This document shows positions 17,763 to 27,074 of a stretch of DNA of 40,813 nucleotides, in pieces. The notes below the pieces were generated by a model, which had not been told where the DNA came from, made no database searches, and saw only the letters and a program-made list of their open reading frames with translations. A program made the position numbers and the translations under genes. Source of the stretch: a virus; IMG/VR virus record IMGVR_UViG_3300048833_000194, positions 1 through 40,813 of that record. One strand, given 5' to 3'. Each line of letters opens with the position of its first letter. Position 1 is the first letter of the stretch.

Positions 17763-18713
17763 TTAGCCCGCCCGGCGCCGCTCGGCGGCGGCCGCTTCCA
17801 CCTTGGCGATCAAGTCCCATTCGTCCTGAAGGCTCTTCGGCGCCGTGCCGTTCATCAGCTGGTCCCTCAGCGCCTTGTCGCGCATGATCTCGGCCTTCCG
17901 CGTGGCCGCCTGATCGGTCGTCATGCCGCCGCTATCGCCCTGCCCGTCGCCGCCGAATGTGCCGGCCTCGCCCAGCCCATTCCCCAGCCTTGCCATCAGC
18001 TTCATGGTGTTGGCTAGGCCGTAACCCATTGCCATCTGGTTCACGTCGCCGGGCTCCAGCCCCAGCGCTGCCATGCCACGGCGCGAAAGCTCCATGTTCG
18101 CCTTATAGGCGCCCTTCCATTCTCCCTGCAGCTCGGCCTGCGCGGCCTTCGCATTTTCGGCCGCCGTGGCGCTGTCCTGGCTATCCAGCCACTGCACCAG
18201 CTCCTGCGCCTGGTGCGGCAGCAGGCCGATCTCGTGCGCCTTCGCGCGATAGCTTTCCACCAGTCCGGCGTCGAAGCCGTCCGGCAGCTTCAGGTCATAG
18301 GCGTCCGGCGCGTCCGGCCGGCCCAGCGCCTTCAGCGCCGCGTCCAGTCCGGCCTTGTCTTCCGGCCCCTTGGGCAGCACGAACTTCTCGCGGCCGATCT
18401 GGCTTTCCAGCCCGCGCATGGCTTTGATCATTTCCGGCAGGCTGGAATATTTTTTGTTGTCCAGCCACTCGGCATCGGAAAGCCCTTCGCCGCCCTCAGG
18501 CTTTGCGTTGCTCACCTTCAGCGTATCGCCCTGCCACCAGGGCACGCCCTTTGGCTCGCCGCCATCTTCCTGCCCTGCGGCCGCGCCGCCTTCACCGGCA
18601 TCGGCGCCGGCGCCATCTGCCAGCAGCAGGTCGGCGGCGCTTGCGCCGGCATCGGCCGTCCCGCCGTTGGCCGCACCGCCGTCTGCGCCGGCCCCCTCAG
18701 TCGTCGTCGTCAT
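17763..18713 (-). CDS. Scaffold protein
   Basis: A 316-residue protein with an acidic, Ala/Gly-rich disordered N-terminus (about 1-60), a central helical region with LPDGFDAGLVESYRAKAHEI, and a charged C-terminal helix ending in ERRRAG. This composition and the place between portal and capsid genes match scaffolding proteins of T7-like phages, which guide procapsid assembly and then leave. It overlaps the Bbp19-like gene by 17 bases. Confidence 0.82.
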   Translation of the reverse strand: MTTTTEGAGADGGAANGGTADAGASAADLLLADGAGADAGEGGAAAGQEDGGEPKGVPWWQGDTLKVSNAKPEGGEGLSDAEWLDNKKYSSLPEMIKAMRGLESQIGREKFVLPKGPEDKAGLDAALKALGRPDAPDAYDLKLPDGFDAGLVESYRAKAHEIGLLPHQAQELVQWLDSQDSATAAENAKAAQAELQGEWKGAYKANMELSRRGMAALGLEPGDVNQMAMGYGLANTMKLMARLGNGLGEAGTFGGDGQGDSGGMTTDQAATRKAEIMRDKALRDQLMNGTAPKSLQDEWDLIAKVEAAAAERRRAG

Positions 18714-18987
18714 TCTCAGGCTCCTTGATGTCGGCCAGCTGCCGGTCGGTCAGGTTCAGGAAGGTCTGTTTGCGCAGCCACACTTCGCGGCGGCCCTCGC
18801 GGAAGGCATGAATGCGAGCATCGGGGTCGAAGCAGGGCGTCTCCGCGTGGCAGAAGCGTTTCAGGTCGGCCAGCACCAGCTCCTGCGCCGGGGTGAACCG
18901 CCCCTGCGCGTCCGGCCCGAACACTTCGCGATAGGCGCCGCGCAAACGCCGCATACGTCTCAGACGAAGCCGCTCAATCAGCCCCAC
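18697..18987 (-). CDS. Bbp19-like conserved phage protein
   Basis: A 96-residue protein with LRGAYREVFG, FTPAQELVLADLKRFCH and the acidic end (Asp-Asp-Asp-Asp) preceded by DRQLADIKEPE. This pattern is found in small proteins next to portal genes in podoviruses and is named after Bordetella phage BPP-1 Bbp19; its function is not known. A GTG at 18987, one base after the portal stop, is the likely start; longer readings from 19062 run into the portal gene. Confidence 0.7.
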   Translation of the reverse strand: MGLIERLRLRRMRRLRGAYREVFGPDAQGRFTPAQELVLADLKRFCHAETPCFDPDARIHAFREGRREVWLRKQTFLNLTDRQLADIKEPENDDDD

Positions 18988-18988
18988 G

Positions 18989-20629
18989 TCAAAGCCCCGC
19001 CGCGCCGGCGGCCTCTTGTGCCTTCGCAAAGGAAAGTGCTGCACGGCCCGCCACATCGGCACCCTGCAGCAACTCGCCCACTTGCGCGCTCGCCTGCTCG
19101 GCCTCGCGCTCGGCTGCGCGCCGTTCCGGGGATTTCATCCAGCTGGGCGGCACGCCCTGGTCTTCCAGCAGGCCGGCAATGGCCGCGTCGAAGTCGATCG
19201 CCGCGTAAACCTCCGGGCCGATCGCAGCCGCCACCGGCCCCAAGGCCTCAAGGCTCCGCATCAAGCCTGCGCTGCGTTCGCTGCGGGCAGCGCGCTGCAG
19301 CGGATTGTCGTAGGTCACCCGATATTCGCCGTCGATCTCGGCCAGCTCGGGCGGCAGCGGCGGCAGGCGGCCCATGGCGGCCAGAATGTCGATCTCGCGC
19401 TCGATCATCGGCCCCAGCAGCTCGGCTTCGATCTTGCCGGCAGCAGGGCGCAGCAGAATGCCCTTCTCCTTGGCGCGCTCCATCACCTCGGTTGCCGTCA
19501 TCCGGTCGGGCGTGTCGGAATAGATGGAAAACAGCGGCACAAGGAAAGCCCGCTCCACCAGCTTCTGGGTATCCGCCAGCAGCTCCATTCCAAAGCGCAG
19601 GTCGCTGCCGAAGTGCATGGGTTTCACCAGTTCTGCGCCGCGATGGTCCAGCCCGCCCACGTTCACCGCATTCGGCCGAAGGCTCAGCTTGCCCAGGATA
19701 CCGTCGTCGGCCGTCAGCAGCGGCGGCTTCACCGCCCGGTGCCCGGCCTCCATCATGGTCTTTTTCTGCTCGTTTGCCATTTTCAGGTCGGGCAGGGCCA
19801 TCATGGCGGGCGATCGGCCATAGGGTTCGCGGGGGCTGGCCGTGAAGCGCGGCACCAGCAGCGGCATGGTGCGGTATCCACCTTCGCGCACGATGTCGGT
19901 ATCAGTCACCGAAACCACGATGCTTTCAAAGGCCATGCCGCGCCAGTCGATCCGTTCCGGGTCGCGGTCCATCCGGGGTCGGATGCAATGCACGAACTCC
20001 AGCACGCGGTCGGGGTTACCGCCGGGCGCCAACGCTTCCCGCACGCTCGCCAGCCGCGTTGCCGTTTCCGGCCAGCGGCGCGCCCATTCACGCGCCGGCA
20101 GGCGGCCCTTGCGGTAAACGCGATCGACAAAGCCGTGGTGGTTTTCTTCTATGCACACCTCGCTCATGTGAATGCAGCGATAGGAAATGCCTTCGCCCAG
20201 CACCTCGTCCACCCACAGCGGGCCAGTGCCGAAAGCACCCAGAGAAATGCGAACCTCGTTCAGCTGGTTCTCGAAATTCGCGCGCGGCGAATAGCGCATA
20301 TAGAACAGCTCGTCCGTCACCGCCTCGAAATAGGCCTGGACGCGCGGCTGCCGATCGACGGACTGGATGCCGGTTCGCAGCCCGTGCCAGCGCTGTTCGC
20401 GGGGCATGATCATTTCGCCCAGCGCCGCGCCGAACGTCTGCAGCGCCAGCGATCCGGTGCTGTCGAACATCTTGCCCGTGCGGCGTTCGCCTGAAGCCGA
20501 AAGCGTGGTGAAGTCCGCCAGGTGCGGGCAGATGCGCTCGGCTATCTGCTGCCAGTGCGCATCCCAGTTCGCGCGCTCGCCAAGCAGGCGCGCGTGCGTC
20601 TTCAGGATCTCGTCCGCACGTTCGCCCAT
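18989..20629 (-). CDS. Head-tail connector (portal) protein
   Basis: A 546-residue protein that matches the T7 gp8-type head-to-tail connecting family in length and sequence style, with WDAHWQQIAERICPHLADF near the N-terminus and TGSLALQTFGAALGEMIMP after it. It forms the ring at the capsid vertex through which DNA is packed and released. An AGAGGG ribosome site lies before the start, and the gene follows the beta-helix gene without a gap. Confidence 0.93.
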   Translation of the reverse strand: MGERADEILKTHARLLGERANWDAHWQQIAERICPHLADFTTLSASGERRTGKMFDSTGSLALQTFGAALGEMIMPREQRWHGLRTGIQSVDRQPRVQAYFEAVTDELFYMRYSPRANFENQLNEVRISLGAFGTGPLWVDEVLGEGISYRCIHMSEVCIEENHHGFVDRVYRKGRLPAREWARRWPETATRLASVREALAPGGNPDRVLEFVHCIRPRMDRDPERIDWRGMAFESIVVSVTDTDIVREGGYRTMPLLVPRFTASPREPYGRSPAMMALPDLKMANEQKKTMMEAGHRAVKPPLLTADDGILGKLSLRPNAVNVGGLDHRGAELVKPMHFGSDLRFGMELLADTQKLVERAFLVPLFSIYSDTPDRMTATEVMERAKEKGILLRPAAGKIEAELLGPMIEREIDILAAMGRLPPLPPELAEIDGEYRVTYDNPLQRAARSERSAGLMRSLEALGPVAAAIGPEVYAAIDFDAAIAGLLEDQGVPPSWMKSPERRAAEREAEQASAQVGELLQGADVAGRAALSFAKAQEAAGAAGL

Positions 20630-21532
20630 CTATTCAGCCCTCTGCATCCACATGTCACGCATCGTAAGCGCCTCAGCACCCTTCAGAAACGCGCGGGGTG
20701 CGAACTGCTCACGCGGCGGTTTGGGAAGCCCGCGCGGGTCGCGGGTCGCAAAGCTGGCGATGCGCTCCAGCAGCGCCCCCCGGCTCTGGCTCAGCGTCAG
20801 GCCCTGCGTGTGCTGGCTGATAACCACGATGTCGCGCAGGGTCGGCCGCACCCACCAGCCGGAGCGGTCACCCTTGCAATACATGGAAATGCCCATGACC
20901 GGATGCCCGTCACGCTGCTCGCAGGTCACAGTGTCGAGCAAGAAGTCACGCACGTCCTGCCCGTCGGTCCACAGGCCGACAAAATTGCCGTGATCCCCGT
21001 CGCCGCCATAGTTTTTGGGCAGCACGGTGTGCAGCATCAAACGGGTAAAGCGGTTATCGTTGCCAGGCGACCCCAACAACGGCGAACGCCTGGTGCGCCC
21101 CAGCTCGCAGTTGTCCACCCTCACGTCGTCGTTCTTGGCTATGACCAGCGCGGACCAGAAGTCAGTTATCTTCGAGTTGATTATCGTGATGTCGGCCGAA
21201 CGACTGTCCAGCACCAACCCGTAACCGTTGGGCGACCCTTCGGTGTCAAGGGAGCCTGAAGCCATCAACCCGTCGAACGCAATACCTTGAGCCACAACGC
21301 GGATGCACGCGGTCTTTGTCGCGTCCCCCAACTCCGCCTGCTCAACCCGCAAGCCTTCAAAGCGATGGCCTGCGCCATAGATCAACAGGCTCTCTGCAAC
21401 GCCGCCGCGAACCGTCACGCCCGTCTGCTTGGCGCCAAGCTTCACCGCGCCCAGCGGCTCGTCCGCCGCGAAGATAAGAACGGCGCCGGGCTTCGCCGCC
21501 GCGATGGCCTGGGCTGGGGTCATCGTCGCCAT
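20630..21532 (-). CDS. Right-handed beta-helix protein, second spike component
   Basis: A 300-residue protein made of short repeated beta rungs, seen as recurring patterns such as VTVRGG, HRFEGLRVEQAE, ADITIINSKITD and DDVRVDNCEL. This is the pattern of right-handed parallel beta-helix proteins, common in tailspikes and polysaccharide lyases. It starts with a one-base TGATG overlap after the tailspike gene, so it likely belongs to the same adsorption module. It has no obvious particle-binding domain of its own. No catalytic site can be assigned. Confidence 0.72.
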   Translation of the reverse strand: MATMTPAQAIAAAKPGAVLIFAADEPLGAVKLGAKQTGVTVRGGVAESLLIYGAGHRFEGLRVEQAELGDATKTACIRVVAQGIAFDGLMASGSLDTEGSPNGYGLVLDSRSADITIINSKITDFWSALVIAKNDDVRVDNCELGRTRRSPLLGSPGNDNRFTRLMLHTVLPKNYGGDGDHGNFVGLWTDGQDVRDFLLDTVTCEQRDGHPVMGISMYCKGDRSGWWVRPTLRDIVVISQHTQGLTLSQSRGALLERIASFATRDPRGLPKPPREQFAPRAFLKGAEALTMRDMWMQRAE

Positions 21533-24426
21533 CAGGCCGGTTCCCGCGCGCCAGAAGTCACCGTCTCGCCCCGGATTGCTCCGCCGAGATAGGTGTCTGT
21601 GCAGGCTACGCCGCCGATGCCGATCATGGGCGAGCCCGTCGCCGGGCGATAATCCCCATTGCCAGCACCAACAACGGCAGCCTTGCAAAGATCCGCGCGA
21701 TAGTCGGTCATTCCCAACCAACTGAGCGTAATCGCCTCGTAGGTGCGCTGCACTTGTGCCCGACGGCCAAAATAGGAAAACTGGAAATCTTGCGGGTTTG
21801 CAATAGCATCGTTGGCATTCACGTTGCCTTCAAAGCCTACGCCATAGATATATTCCCAGCTTCCTGTCAGCGAGCCGTCGTTTTTGAACAAGTCGTGCTT
21901 CGTGGCCGTCCTGGCGAAGACGCAGTTGCGGATCACGTTGCCGATATGCTGCAGATTGACAAAGGGGCTGGGGCTGTCGTTGTAGCAGCCGTTCCAGCCA
22001 TTGCCGAGGACAGTCATACCTTCGAAGATGCTTTCCTGCATCTGCTCATAGGCAGACTCGCCAACACCCCATATACGCTCGCCAGTCGCCCCCTTCGATC
22101 GCTCGCACAGGCTGTTGATGATGGCGAACCGCTTATAGGTCGTCGGCGCAGCCTGCGTGTCATTGCCGCTGGACCAGGCGCCGGCGGTTGTCGTGAAGCG
22201 GCCAGCCCAGTCCATGGCCGTGCACCCCCACACCATGGCGTCCGAATTGGGAAAGGTGGAAACCCCCCACGTGCCGAAAGCCACAACATCGCGGTTCAAA
22301 AACAGAGGATCGGCGATCTTGGAGCCGCCGATATGCACAACCGCTTCGGCGGCACGGCTGGTTTCGCACGACCGCATCAGCAAGGCGCGGGTGTTGGAAC
22401 CATTTGGGCCCAACCCGTATTTCCACCAACGCAGCCGCGTCGCCGAAAGGATGGCGTAACCATTGGCCGACGTGCCCGAGAATATGCCGGTCGTTGCAGC
22501 CTCGAAGCCCGGTTTTCCGATCACCTCCACATTGTCGAGATGCCAAAGCCCGCCGCCCAGCGGCGCTTCACCGCCCTGCACCTGCAAGTTCTGCAGCCAG
22601 AAGCGCGCAGCCTGTTTTGACGGGGACGTCGACCCAGTCCGCCAGATGCAATTCTCGCGCGGGCTGGCATCGTCCGGGTCGCCCTGGACCACCAACCGCC
22701 CCTCGTTGCAGTTTGCGCCAGAGGTCACCGTGGTTGCGCCCCAGCCCTGCACACCGGCCGCCAGCGTAATCGTCGCCCAGTCCATCGCCCGCGCGGTGTC
22801 GGCGGCCCAGCCATTGCGAGCCGGGAGCGCCCGATTGGCCAGATACAGCGCCTGCATCGCAGTCGAAATATCGGCGGCAGCCGTTCCGGCCTTCGCCGCA
22901 GAGAGCGAGGCGCCCACTGTCACACTCGCCGGCGTCGTCGTGCCGGTTGCGCTGGACACGAATACATGCGCTTCGGGGTAGAGAGTGCCGTCCGGATCGT
23001 AGCAAATAACCAGCGGAGAGGCCCACGCGGTTGCGTTGCCGTTCGTCGTGTCGGTCGATTGCCCCGAGCCCGTCGAGCGTTCCGCTCCGATCCAGGGATA
23101 CTCCGTCCGGTGAATGGTCACCGGCCCGGCGGTCAGCCCGGTAAGGTCGATTTGCGCTCCCCAGCAATGCAGGTTGTCGCCGTATTGCGTGGACACTCGT
23201 GGGGCCGTAACCCAAAAGTCTTTCGTCGTGGTCCCGTCGGTCGCCGTCAGCTTCATTCCGGCGATCGCCTGATGCAGCAGCGGCCCGAAATGGCGCGGGT
23301 GGTGCGCCGCCACAATTACGTCCACGTCCACCAATGCGGTATTACGCACCAGTGTGTAATTCGGCTGTGCCCAGCGCGAAATAGCAACCGGCAGCGTCCG
23401 GGCCGAGTTGTTGGCAATTGCGCCCAGCGCAACCGCGCTCTGGCCAGCCTTCCAACCATCGGCAAAAGTCACCGCCGTCACGCTATCGCCGGCGTAGACC
23501 CTGTTGGAAAGTGCCAGCCGAACTGTGCGGGTGCCGTCGCCGTGGTCGGTTTCGTCGAGGGTGGCCTCGCTTGGGTGCGGCCGTCGAAGCGCCTTGGTCG
23601 CAACAAGCACCTCAACGTCACCCGAAGACGCCACCGCTTGGCCGCCCGAGCGCGTATAGCCCTGCCGCGCCACGGTCAGCATCACCTTCGGCGAGCTGTC
23701 CGGCGAAAGTGGGAACTGATCGACGCCACCCGAGAGATATTGGCCTTCCGTGCGATCGAACGACACCGGCGCCCATGCACCAGGCGTAGCGCCCCACGCG
23801 CCGCGCACGGCCAGAACCCAGCCATTCGCCTCTATGGAGACGGCGTAGGTCGGAACCGGCGGCGCATCATTGTTCAACACCGTGAAGTCGGCCGTTGCGC
23901 TGCCAAGGGTGCAATTGACGGGGTTGGAGATCGTCACTCGCCCGCCTTCGTCCGGCTCCACGTCGGCGTCGTCCACCGTCGCAAAGGTTCGTGTGGCCGA
24001 AAGCTGGCCCGCCGCGATCGTCACGCCGCTCCAGGTCGGAAAAGTGCCGCCGAAGTCGGCCGCGTTCAGCGGATTTGCGCCCTGGCCTGAAATCGCGATG
24101 TCCACCATCATGGGGCTGGCGCTGGTGGCCGATGCGGTCACCGTCACCGTCATCGTTCCGCCCTCGGCGAGCGATCCGGTCACACTTACCGAGACGGATG
24201 GGCTATCACCCGGCAGTGGGGTAACGTCGCCCGCAGGCCAGGCCCCCTCGGATATGTGCATGCGCACCGTTTCCAGCAGTCTCACAAGATTGCCGCGCCG
24301 CATCTTGTTGGCGTTGACAACCAACTGGACGCCGTTGCCCGACACACCGCCGAATGCCGCGCCTTCGCTCTCGCTCACCTGTGGCAGGCGCTGCCCCAGC
24401 GGCAGGGTGTATCTGCGCGTTCCCAT
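21532..24426 (-). CDS. Tailspike with N-terminal adaptor, Calx-beta-like and beta-helix regions
   Basis: A 964-residue protein. Residues 1-66 are a paralogue of the 68-residue protein at 15847-16053, so they are probably the particle-binding part. Residues about 77-190 look like a Calx-beta domain with a calcium-type acidic stretch (VDDADVEPDE). Residues about 190-500 are beta-rich and unassigned. From about 520 to 950 the pattern fits a right-handed beta-helix, and the end (TGSPMIGIGG onwards) resembles the end of many phage spikes and fibres. It probably recognises or degrades surface polysaccharide. Its position between terminase and portal genes is apart from the T7-type fibre. Confidence 0.78.
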   Translation of the reverse strand: MGTRRYTLPLGQRLPQVSESEGAAFGGVSGNGVQLVVNANKMRRGNLVRLLETVRMHISEGAWPAGDVTPLPGDSPSVSVSVTGSLAEGGTMTVTVTASATSASPMMVDIAISGQGANPLNAADFGGTFPTWSGVTIAAGQLSATRTFATVDDADVEPDEGGRVTISNPVNCTLGSATADFTVLNNDAPPVPTYAVSIEANGWVLAVRGAWGATPGAWAPVSFDRTEGQYLSGGVDQFPLSPDSSPKVMLTVARQGYTRSGGQAVASSGDVEVLVATKALRRPHPSEATLDETDHGDGTRTVRLALSNRVYAGDSVTAVTFADGWKAGQSAVALGAIANNSARTLPVAISRWAQPNYTLVRNTALVDVDVIVAAHHPRHFGPLLHQAIAGMKLTATDGTTTKDFWVTAPRVSTQYGDNLHCWGAQIDLTGLTAGPVTIHRTEYPWIGAERSTGSGQSTDTTNGNATAWASPLVICYDPDGTLYPEAHVFVSSATGTTTPASVTVGASLSAAKAGTAAADISTAMQALYLANRALPARNGWAADTARAMDWATITLAAGVQGWGATTVTSGANCNEGRLVVQGDPDDASPRENCIWRTGSTSPSKQAARFWLQNLQVQGGEAPLGGGLWHLDNVEVIGKPGFEAATTGIFSGTSANGYAILSATRLRWWKYGLGPNGSNTRALLMRSCETSRAAEAVVHIGGSKIADPLFLNRDVVAFGTWGVSTFPNSDAMVWGCTAMDWAGRFTTTAGAWSSGNDTQAAPTTYKRFAIINSLCERSKGATGERIWGVGESAYEQMQESIFEGMTVLGNGWNGCYNDSPSPFVNLQHIGNVIRNCVFARTATKHDLFKNDGSLTGSWEYIYGVGFEGNVNANDAIANPQDFQFSYFGRRAQVQRTYEAITLSWLGMTDYRADLCKAAVVGAGNGDYRPATGSPMIGIGGVACTDTYLGGAIRGETVTSGAREPA

Positions 24427-24429
24427 GCT

Positions 24430-24702
24430 TCAATACCCCAGAATGATGCTGCCGGCCGAAACACTCGTGCCCGTCGCCATGATGCGCCTCACGCGAAGCG
24501 GCAGGTGCAGGCCGGCCGTCACTGTCAGTTGAACGGGCGCGCTGTCGTCCACCGCGATCAGCGATACCGTGCCGGCCTGGCCGAAATACACCAGCCGCGT
24601 CACGCCGGGCGCCGGCAGGTCATTCGCATCGCTCAGCACGGCAGCGCGCAGCACACGAATGGGCGCCTTCGCCCCCGTTTCGCCGGCCATTTTACTCGGC
24701 AT
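24430..24702 (-). CDS. Small spike-base-like protein
   Basis: A 90-residue beta-rich protein with PGVTRLVYFGQAGTVSLIAV and LHLPLRVRRIMATGTSV. The pattern is like the small spike-base proteins (RCAP_rcc01079 type) of alphaproteobacterial phages, and it lies directly before the tailspike gene with a 3-base gap, which supports a base or collar role. The ATG at 24702 has AAGGA 10 bases upstream; the TTG at 24711 is too close to that site. It overlaps its upstream neighbour by 11 bases. Confidence 0.55.
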   Translation of the reverse strand: MPSKMAGETGAKAPIRVLRAAVLSDANDLPAPGVTRLVYFGQAGTVSLIAVDDSAPVQLTVTAGLHLPLRVRRIMATGTSVSAGSIILGY

Positions 24703-25402
24703 CGGCGCCAATCCTTTCGATGATCAGGCTGCGCGCGGGCAGGTGCAGCCCGTTGCCCGCGCCGAACTGCACAGGCGTCTGCAGGCCGCAGCGCCCCAGC
24801 AGCACGTCCGGCTCGTCGGCGCGACGGCCCAACAGGAACACGGTCGAAACCATGCGCTTCACCAGCCCGGCCTCGGCAATCATATCCACAGATGCCGTCA
24901 CCGTCGCCTGGTCCAGTCGGCCGACATGCAGCAGATCCGTAATGGCAATTTCGGTCAGGCCGATTTCATCGTCCGGCGTATCCGTGCCCAGCGCCAGGAA
25001 CATCTGTGGCAGGGAAATCGAAGCAGCCGCCGGGATGAAAAGTGGCTGCTGCACAACGTCGATCACGTCGCCAGCCTCAGGCGCTGCGTCGCTGGCTTCC
25101 AGCCGCTCGGGAACCTTGGCATCACCAGCTCCACTGGCATCGTCGGCAGCGCCGCCATGGTGCCCATGATCGTCATCCGCAGAAACAGCGATTGCGGCAG
25201 CGCCTGCCTCGGCGTCCGTGCCGGCGTCCAGATCGCCGGGGGAGAGATCAGCGGCAGCGCCTTCCGCCACCGCTGTCGTATCTTCGCCAGCCTCGCCCTC
25301 AGCACCGTCGGCGGCTGTGGCCGCAACAGATGCTGCCTCATCTGCCAGCGGCGCGTCACCCGGCTTTGCTGTCTCGCCATTCATCGGGCCCTTCTTCGCC
25401 AT
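24692..25402 (-). CDS. Protein with acidic low-complexity N-terminus, unknown function
   Basis: A 236-residue protein. Residues about 10-120 are almost only Ala, Asp, Glu, Gly and Thr, so probably disordered. Residues about 125-236 are a folded domain with SISLPQMFLALGTDTPDDEI and a C-terminal beta part with LHLPARSLIIERIG, a phrase that recalls the end of the following small beta protein. A clear GGAGAG ribosome site lies before the ATG at 25402, so longer readings are rejected. It sits between terminase and the spike genes and may be a structural or assembly factor. Confidence 0.6.
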   Translation of the reverse strand: MAKKGPMNGETAKPGDAPLADEAASVAATAADGAEGEAGEDTTAVAEGAAADLSPGDLDAGTDAEAGAAAIAVSADDDHGHHGGAADDASGAGDAKVPERLEASDAAPEAGDVIDVVQQPLFIPAAASISLPQMFLALGTDTPDDEIGLTEIAITDLLHVGRLDQATVTASVDMIAEAGLVKRMVSTVFLLGRRADEPDVLLGRCGLQTPVQFGAGNGLHLPARSLIIERIGADAE

Positions 25403-25404
25403 GC

Positions 25405-25596
25405 TCACTCTCCAGTCAGTTGTTTCGGCGCCGTGCTGCTGGCTTCCGCCCCGCCCGCGCCCAGAAGCTCGTTCGCGCCACCACCACGCCGCTTGCGCAG
25501 TCGGCGCATTTCGCCAGAGGCCTCCTCCACGCTGTCGCGCTGGGGCGTGGGCGCGGCCTTCGGCCCCTCTCCGCGCAGGCCAAGCAGGCCAGCCAT
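25405..25596 (-). CDS. Small basic protein after terminase
   Basis: A 63-residue protein with a central basic stretch (EMRRLRKRRGGGANELLG) and no other motif. The ATG overlaps the terminase stop by one base (TGATG). Small proteins of this kind follow the large terminase in related short-tailed phages, but no function is known. The basic patch could bind nucleic acid; this is only a guess. Confidence 0.6.
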   Translation of the reverse strand: MAGLLGLRGEGPKAAPTPQRDSVEEASGEMRRLRKRRGGGANELLGAGGAEASSTAPKQLTGE

Positions 25597-27074
25597 CAGG
25601 CGTCGTCTCCGAAGATGTCGTAATCCGCGCCAATCACCTGCATCCGCCCGCTCCCACGCTCCATGCCCAGTGCCGCCACCAGTCCACCCGTGCCGCCCAG
25701 CTCGAAATATTCGGCGGCTTCCGCGATATGGCTGAACGGGTTCTTTGCCGGTTTGGTATCGAAGCGACCGCTGGCGCCAAGCAACTGGATTTTTCGGAAA
25801 TGATATCCGCTGTTTAGTGCTTTTCTCAGGTTCTTCATGCTGGGGCACATCAGGAAGCTGGGCTGCCCCTCCACCATGCGGGTCAGCTTCGTCTTCAGGG
25901 CCTGCTGGCGTGCCAGCGGCTTGTTCGTCGGCGCCGGGCGGATGCGGAACTTCACCACGTCCTGCACGGCACGCATCCAGTGCGGATCCGCGCCCTCATC
26001 GTTGCCTCCATATTCGGCGGACGGATCGCAGACTCCCTCCACTTCGCGCACGTCATGGTGGCGGCAGCGCTCCTGCAGGCCCTCCAGCAACATTTCGCCA
26101 AAGCGCCTGGGCCCTGTGCCCGGCCCACTCACCACTTCAGCGATCAGCCGCGTGCGGCCGCCCGCCAGCTCCTGCCCGATCACTGCTGCCGGCGTGCCGC
26201 CTGCATCCATGGCCACCCTCAGCTTCACGCCCCGCACGGGTTCCAGCCGGGTGGCCGCCACATGCAGCGTGTCGTTGAACTCAGGGTGCACGGGCTTTCC
26301 ATCCCGGCTGTAGCCCCAGCGGTTGTGCACCAGGCGCCGCGCCCGCCAGTCGGGCATGGTCCGCATCATCGTCTCATAGTAGCGGGGCGGCAGGTTGTGG
26401 CGGTTCTCGGCGCCGGCATCCAGCCCGCCCGGCTGCACGAAAAAGCTGATCCCGGTCGCAGGCCGCACCGGGTCGCTCTCCGGGATCTCTCCGTCCACCA
26501 GCAGCTGGTGCAACCAGTGGTCCTGCTCGGGCGCGTTGAAGTCCAGCCAGCCCCCGAACCACGTCGGCCCGCCGTCCATCTTGGAAGGGTAGCGGCCCAT
26601 GCGGCTTTGCAGAAAGTCCACCACGCCATAGCCCATCAGATCGACTTCGTTGCCGTAGAAGCCGGTCCCTTCGTAACCGCGCAGCAGGTTTTCCACCGCG
26701 TCGTCACCCAGCCCCATGAAGTCCACCTGCAGGTGGATCGGCCCCCAGCGGTCGGAAAACTGCAGCCGGTGGGTCGCCGGCGGCCCACCCACCCACTCGC
26801 CGGCGTCTTTCGGAAAGATGTTGAACCAGCTGGGCAGGATCGTCCGCTGCAGGTTCGTGAACGTATCGCGGATCACCAGGTGCTTGTATCGGCGGATGCC
26901 GTCACGCGGGCTGGGCCGCTGCAGCTGGGCCGCCTTCACGATCTTCACCAGGCACCCGGTTGTTTTCCCCGATCCCACCGGCCCCATGATCGCGGATAGC
27001 GGGCTCCAGTCGTCGACGAAGCTGGCGCAGATCGGGCCGGGCGGATGCCAGTCGAGGTTCAGCACGTCGCTCAA
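25596..27074 (-). CDS. terL: Terminase large subunit
   Basis: About 492 residues. The ATPase has a Walker A motif (GPVGSGKTTG) near residue 31, and later RDTFTNLQRTILPSW and YEGTGFYGNEVDLMGY; the C-terminal part has AMDAGGTPAAVIGQ, which fits the nuclease domain. It is the motor that packs DNA and cuts concatemers. The start is uncertain: a TTG at 27074 forms TTGA with the stop of a doubtful ORF, as used elsewhere in this phage, and a GTG at 27065 is also possible. A reading from 27389 adds over 100 residues unlike any terminase and is rejected. Confidence 0.93.
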   Translation of the reverse strand: MSDVLNLDWHPPGPICASFVDDWSPLSAIMGPVGSGKTTGCLVKIVKAAQLQRPSPRDGIRRYKHLVIRDTFTNLQRTILPSWFNIFPKDAGEWVGGPPATHRLQFSDRWGPIHLQVDFMGLGDDAVENLLRGYEGTGFYGNEVDLMGYGVVDFLQSRMGRYPSKMDGGPTWFGGWLDFNAPEQDHWLHQLLVDGEIPESDPVRPATGISFFVQPGGLDAGAENRHNLPPRYYETMMRTMPDWRARRLVHNRWGYSRDGKPVHPEFNDTLHVAATRLEPVRGVKLRVAMDAGGTPAAVIGQELAGGRTRLIAEVVSGPGTGPRRFGEMLLEGLQERCRHHDVREVEGVCDPSAEYGGNDEGADPHWMRAVQDVVKFRIRPAPTNKPLARQQALKTKLTRMVEGQPSFLMCPSMKNLRKALNSGYHFRKIQLLGASGRFDTKPAKNPFSHIAEAAEYFELGGTGGLVAALGMERGSGRMQVIGADYDIFGDDA

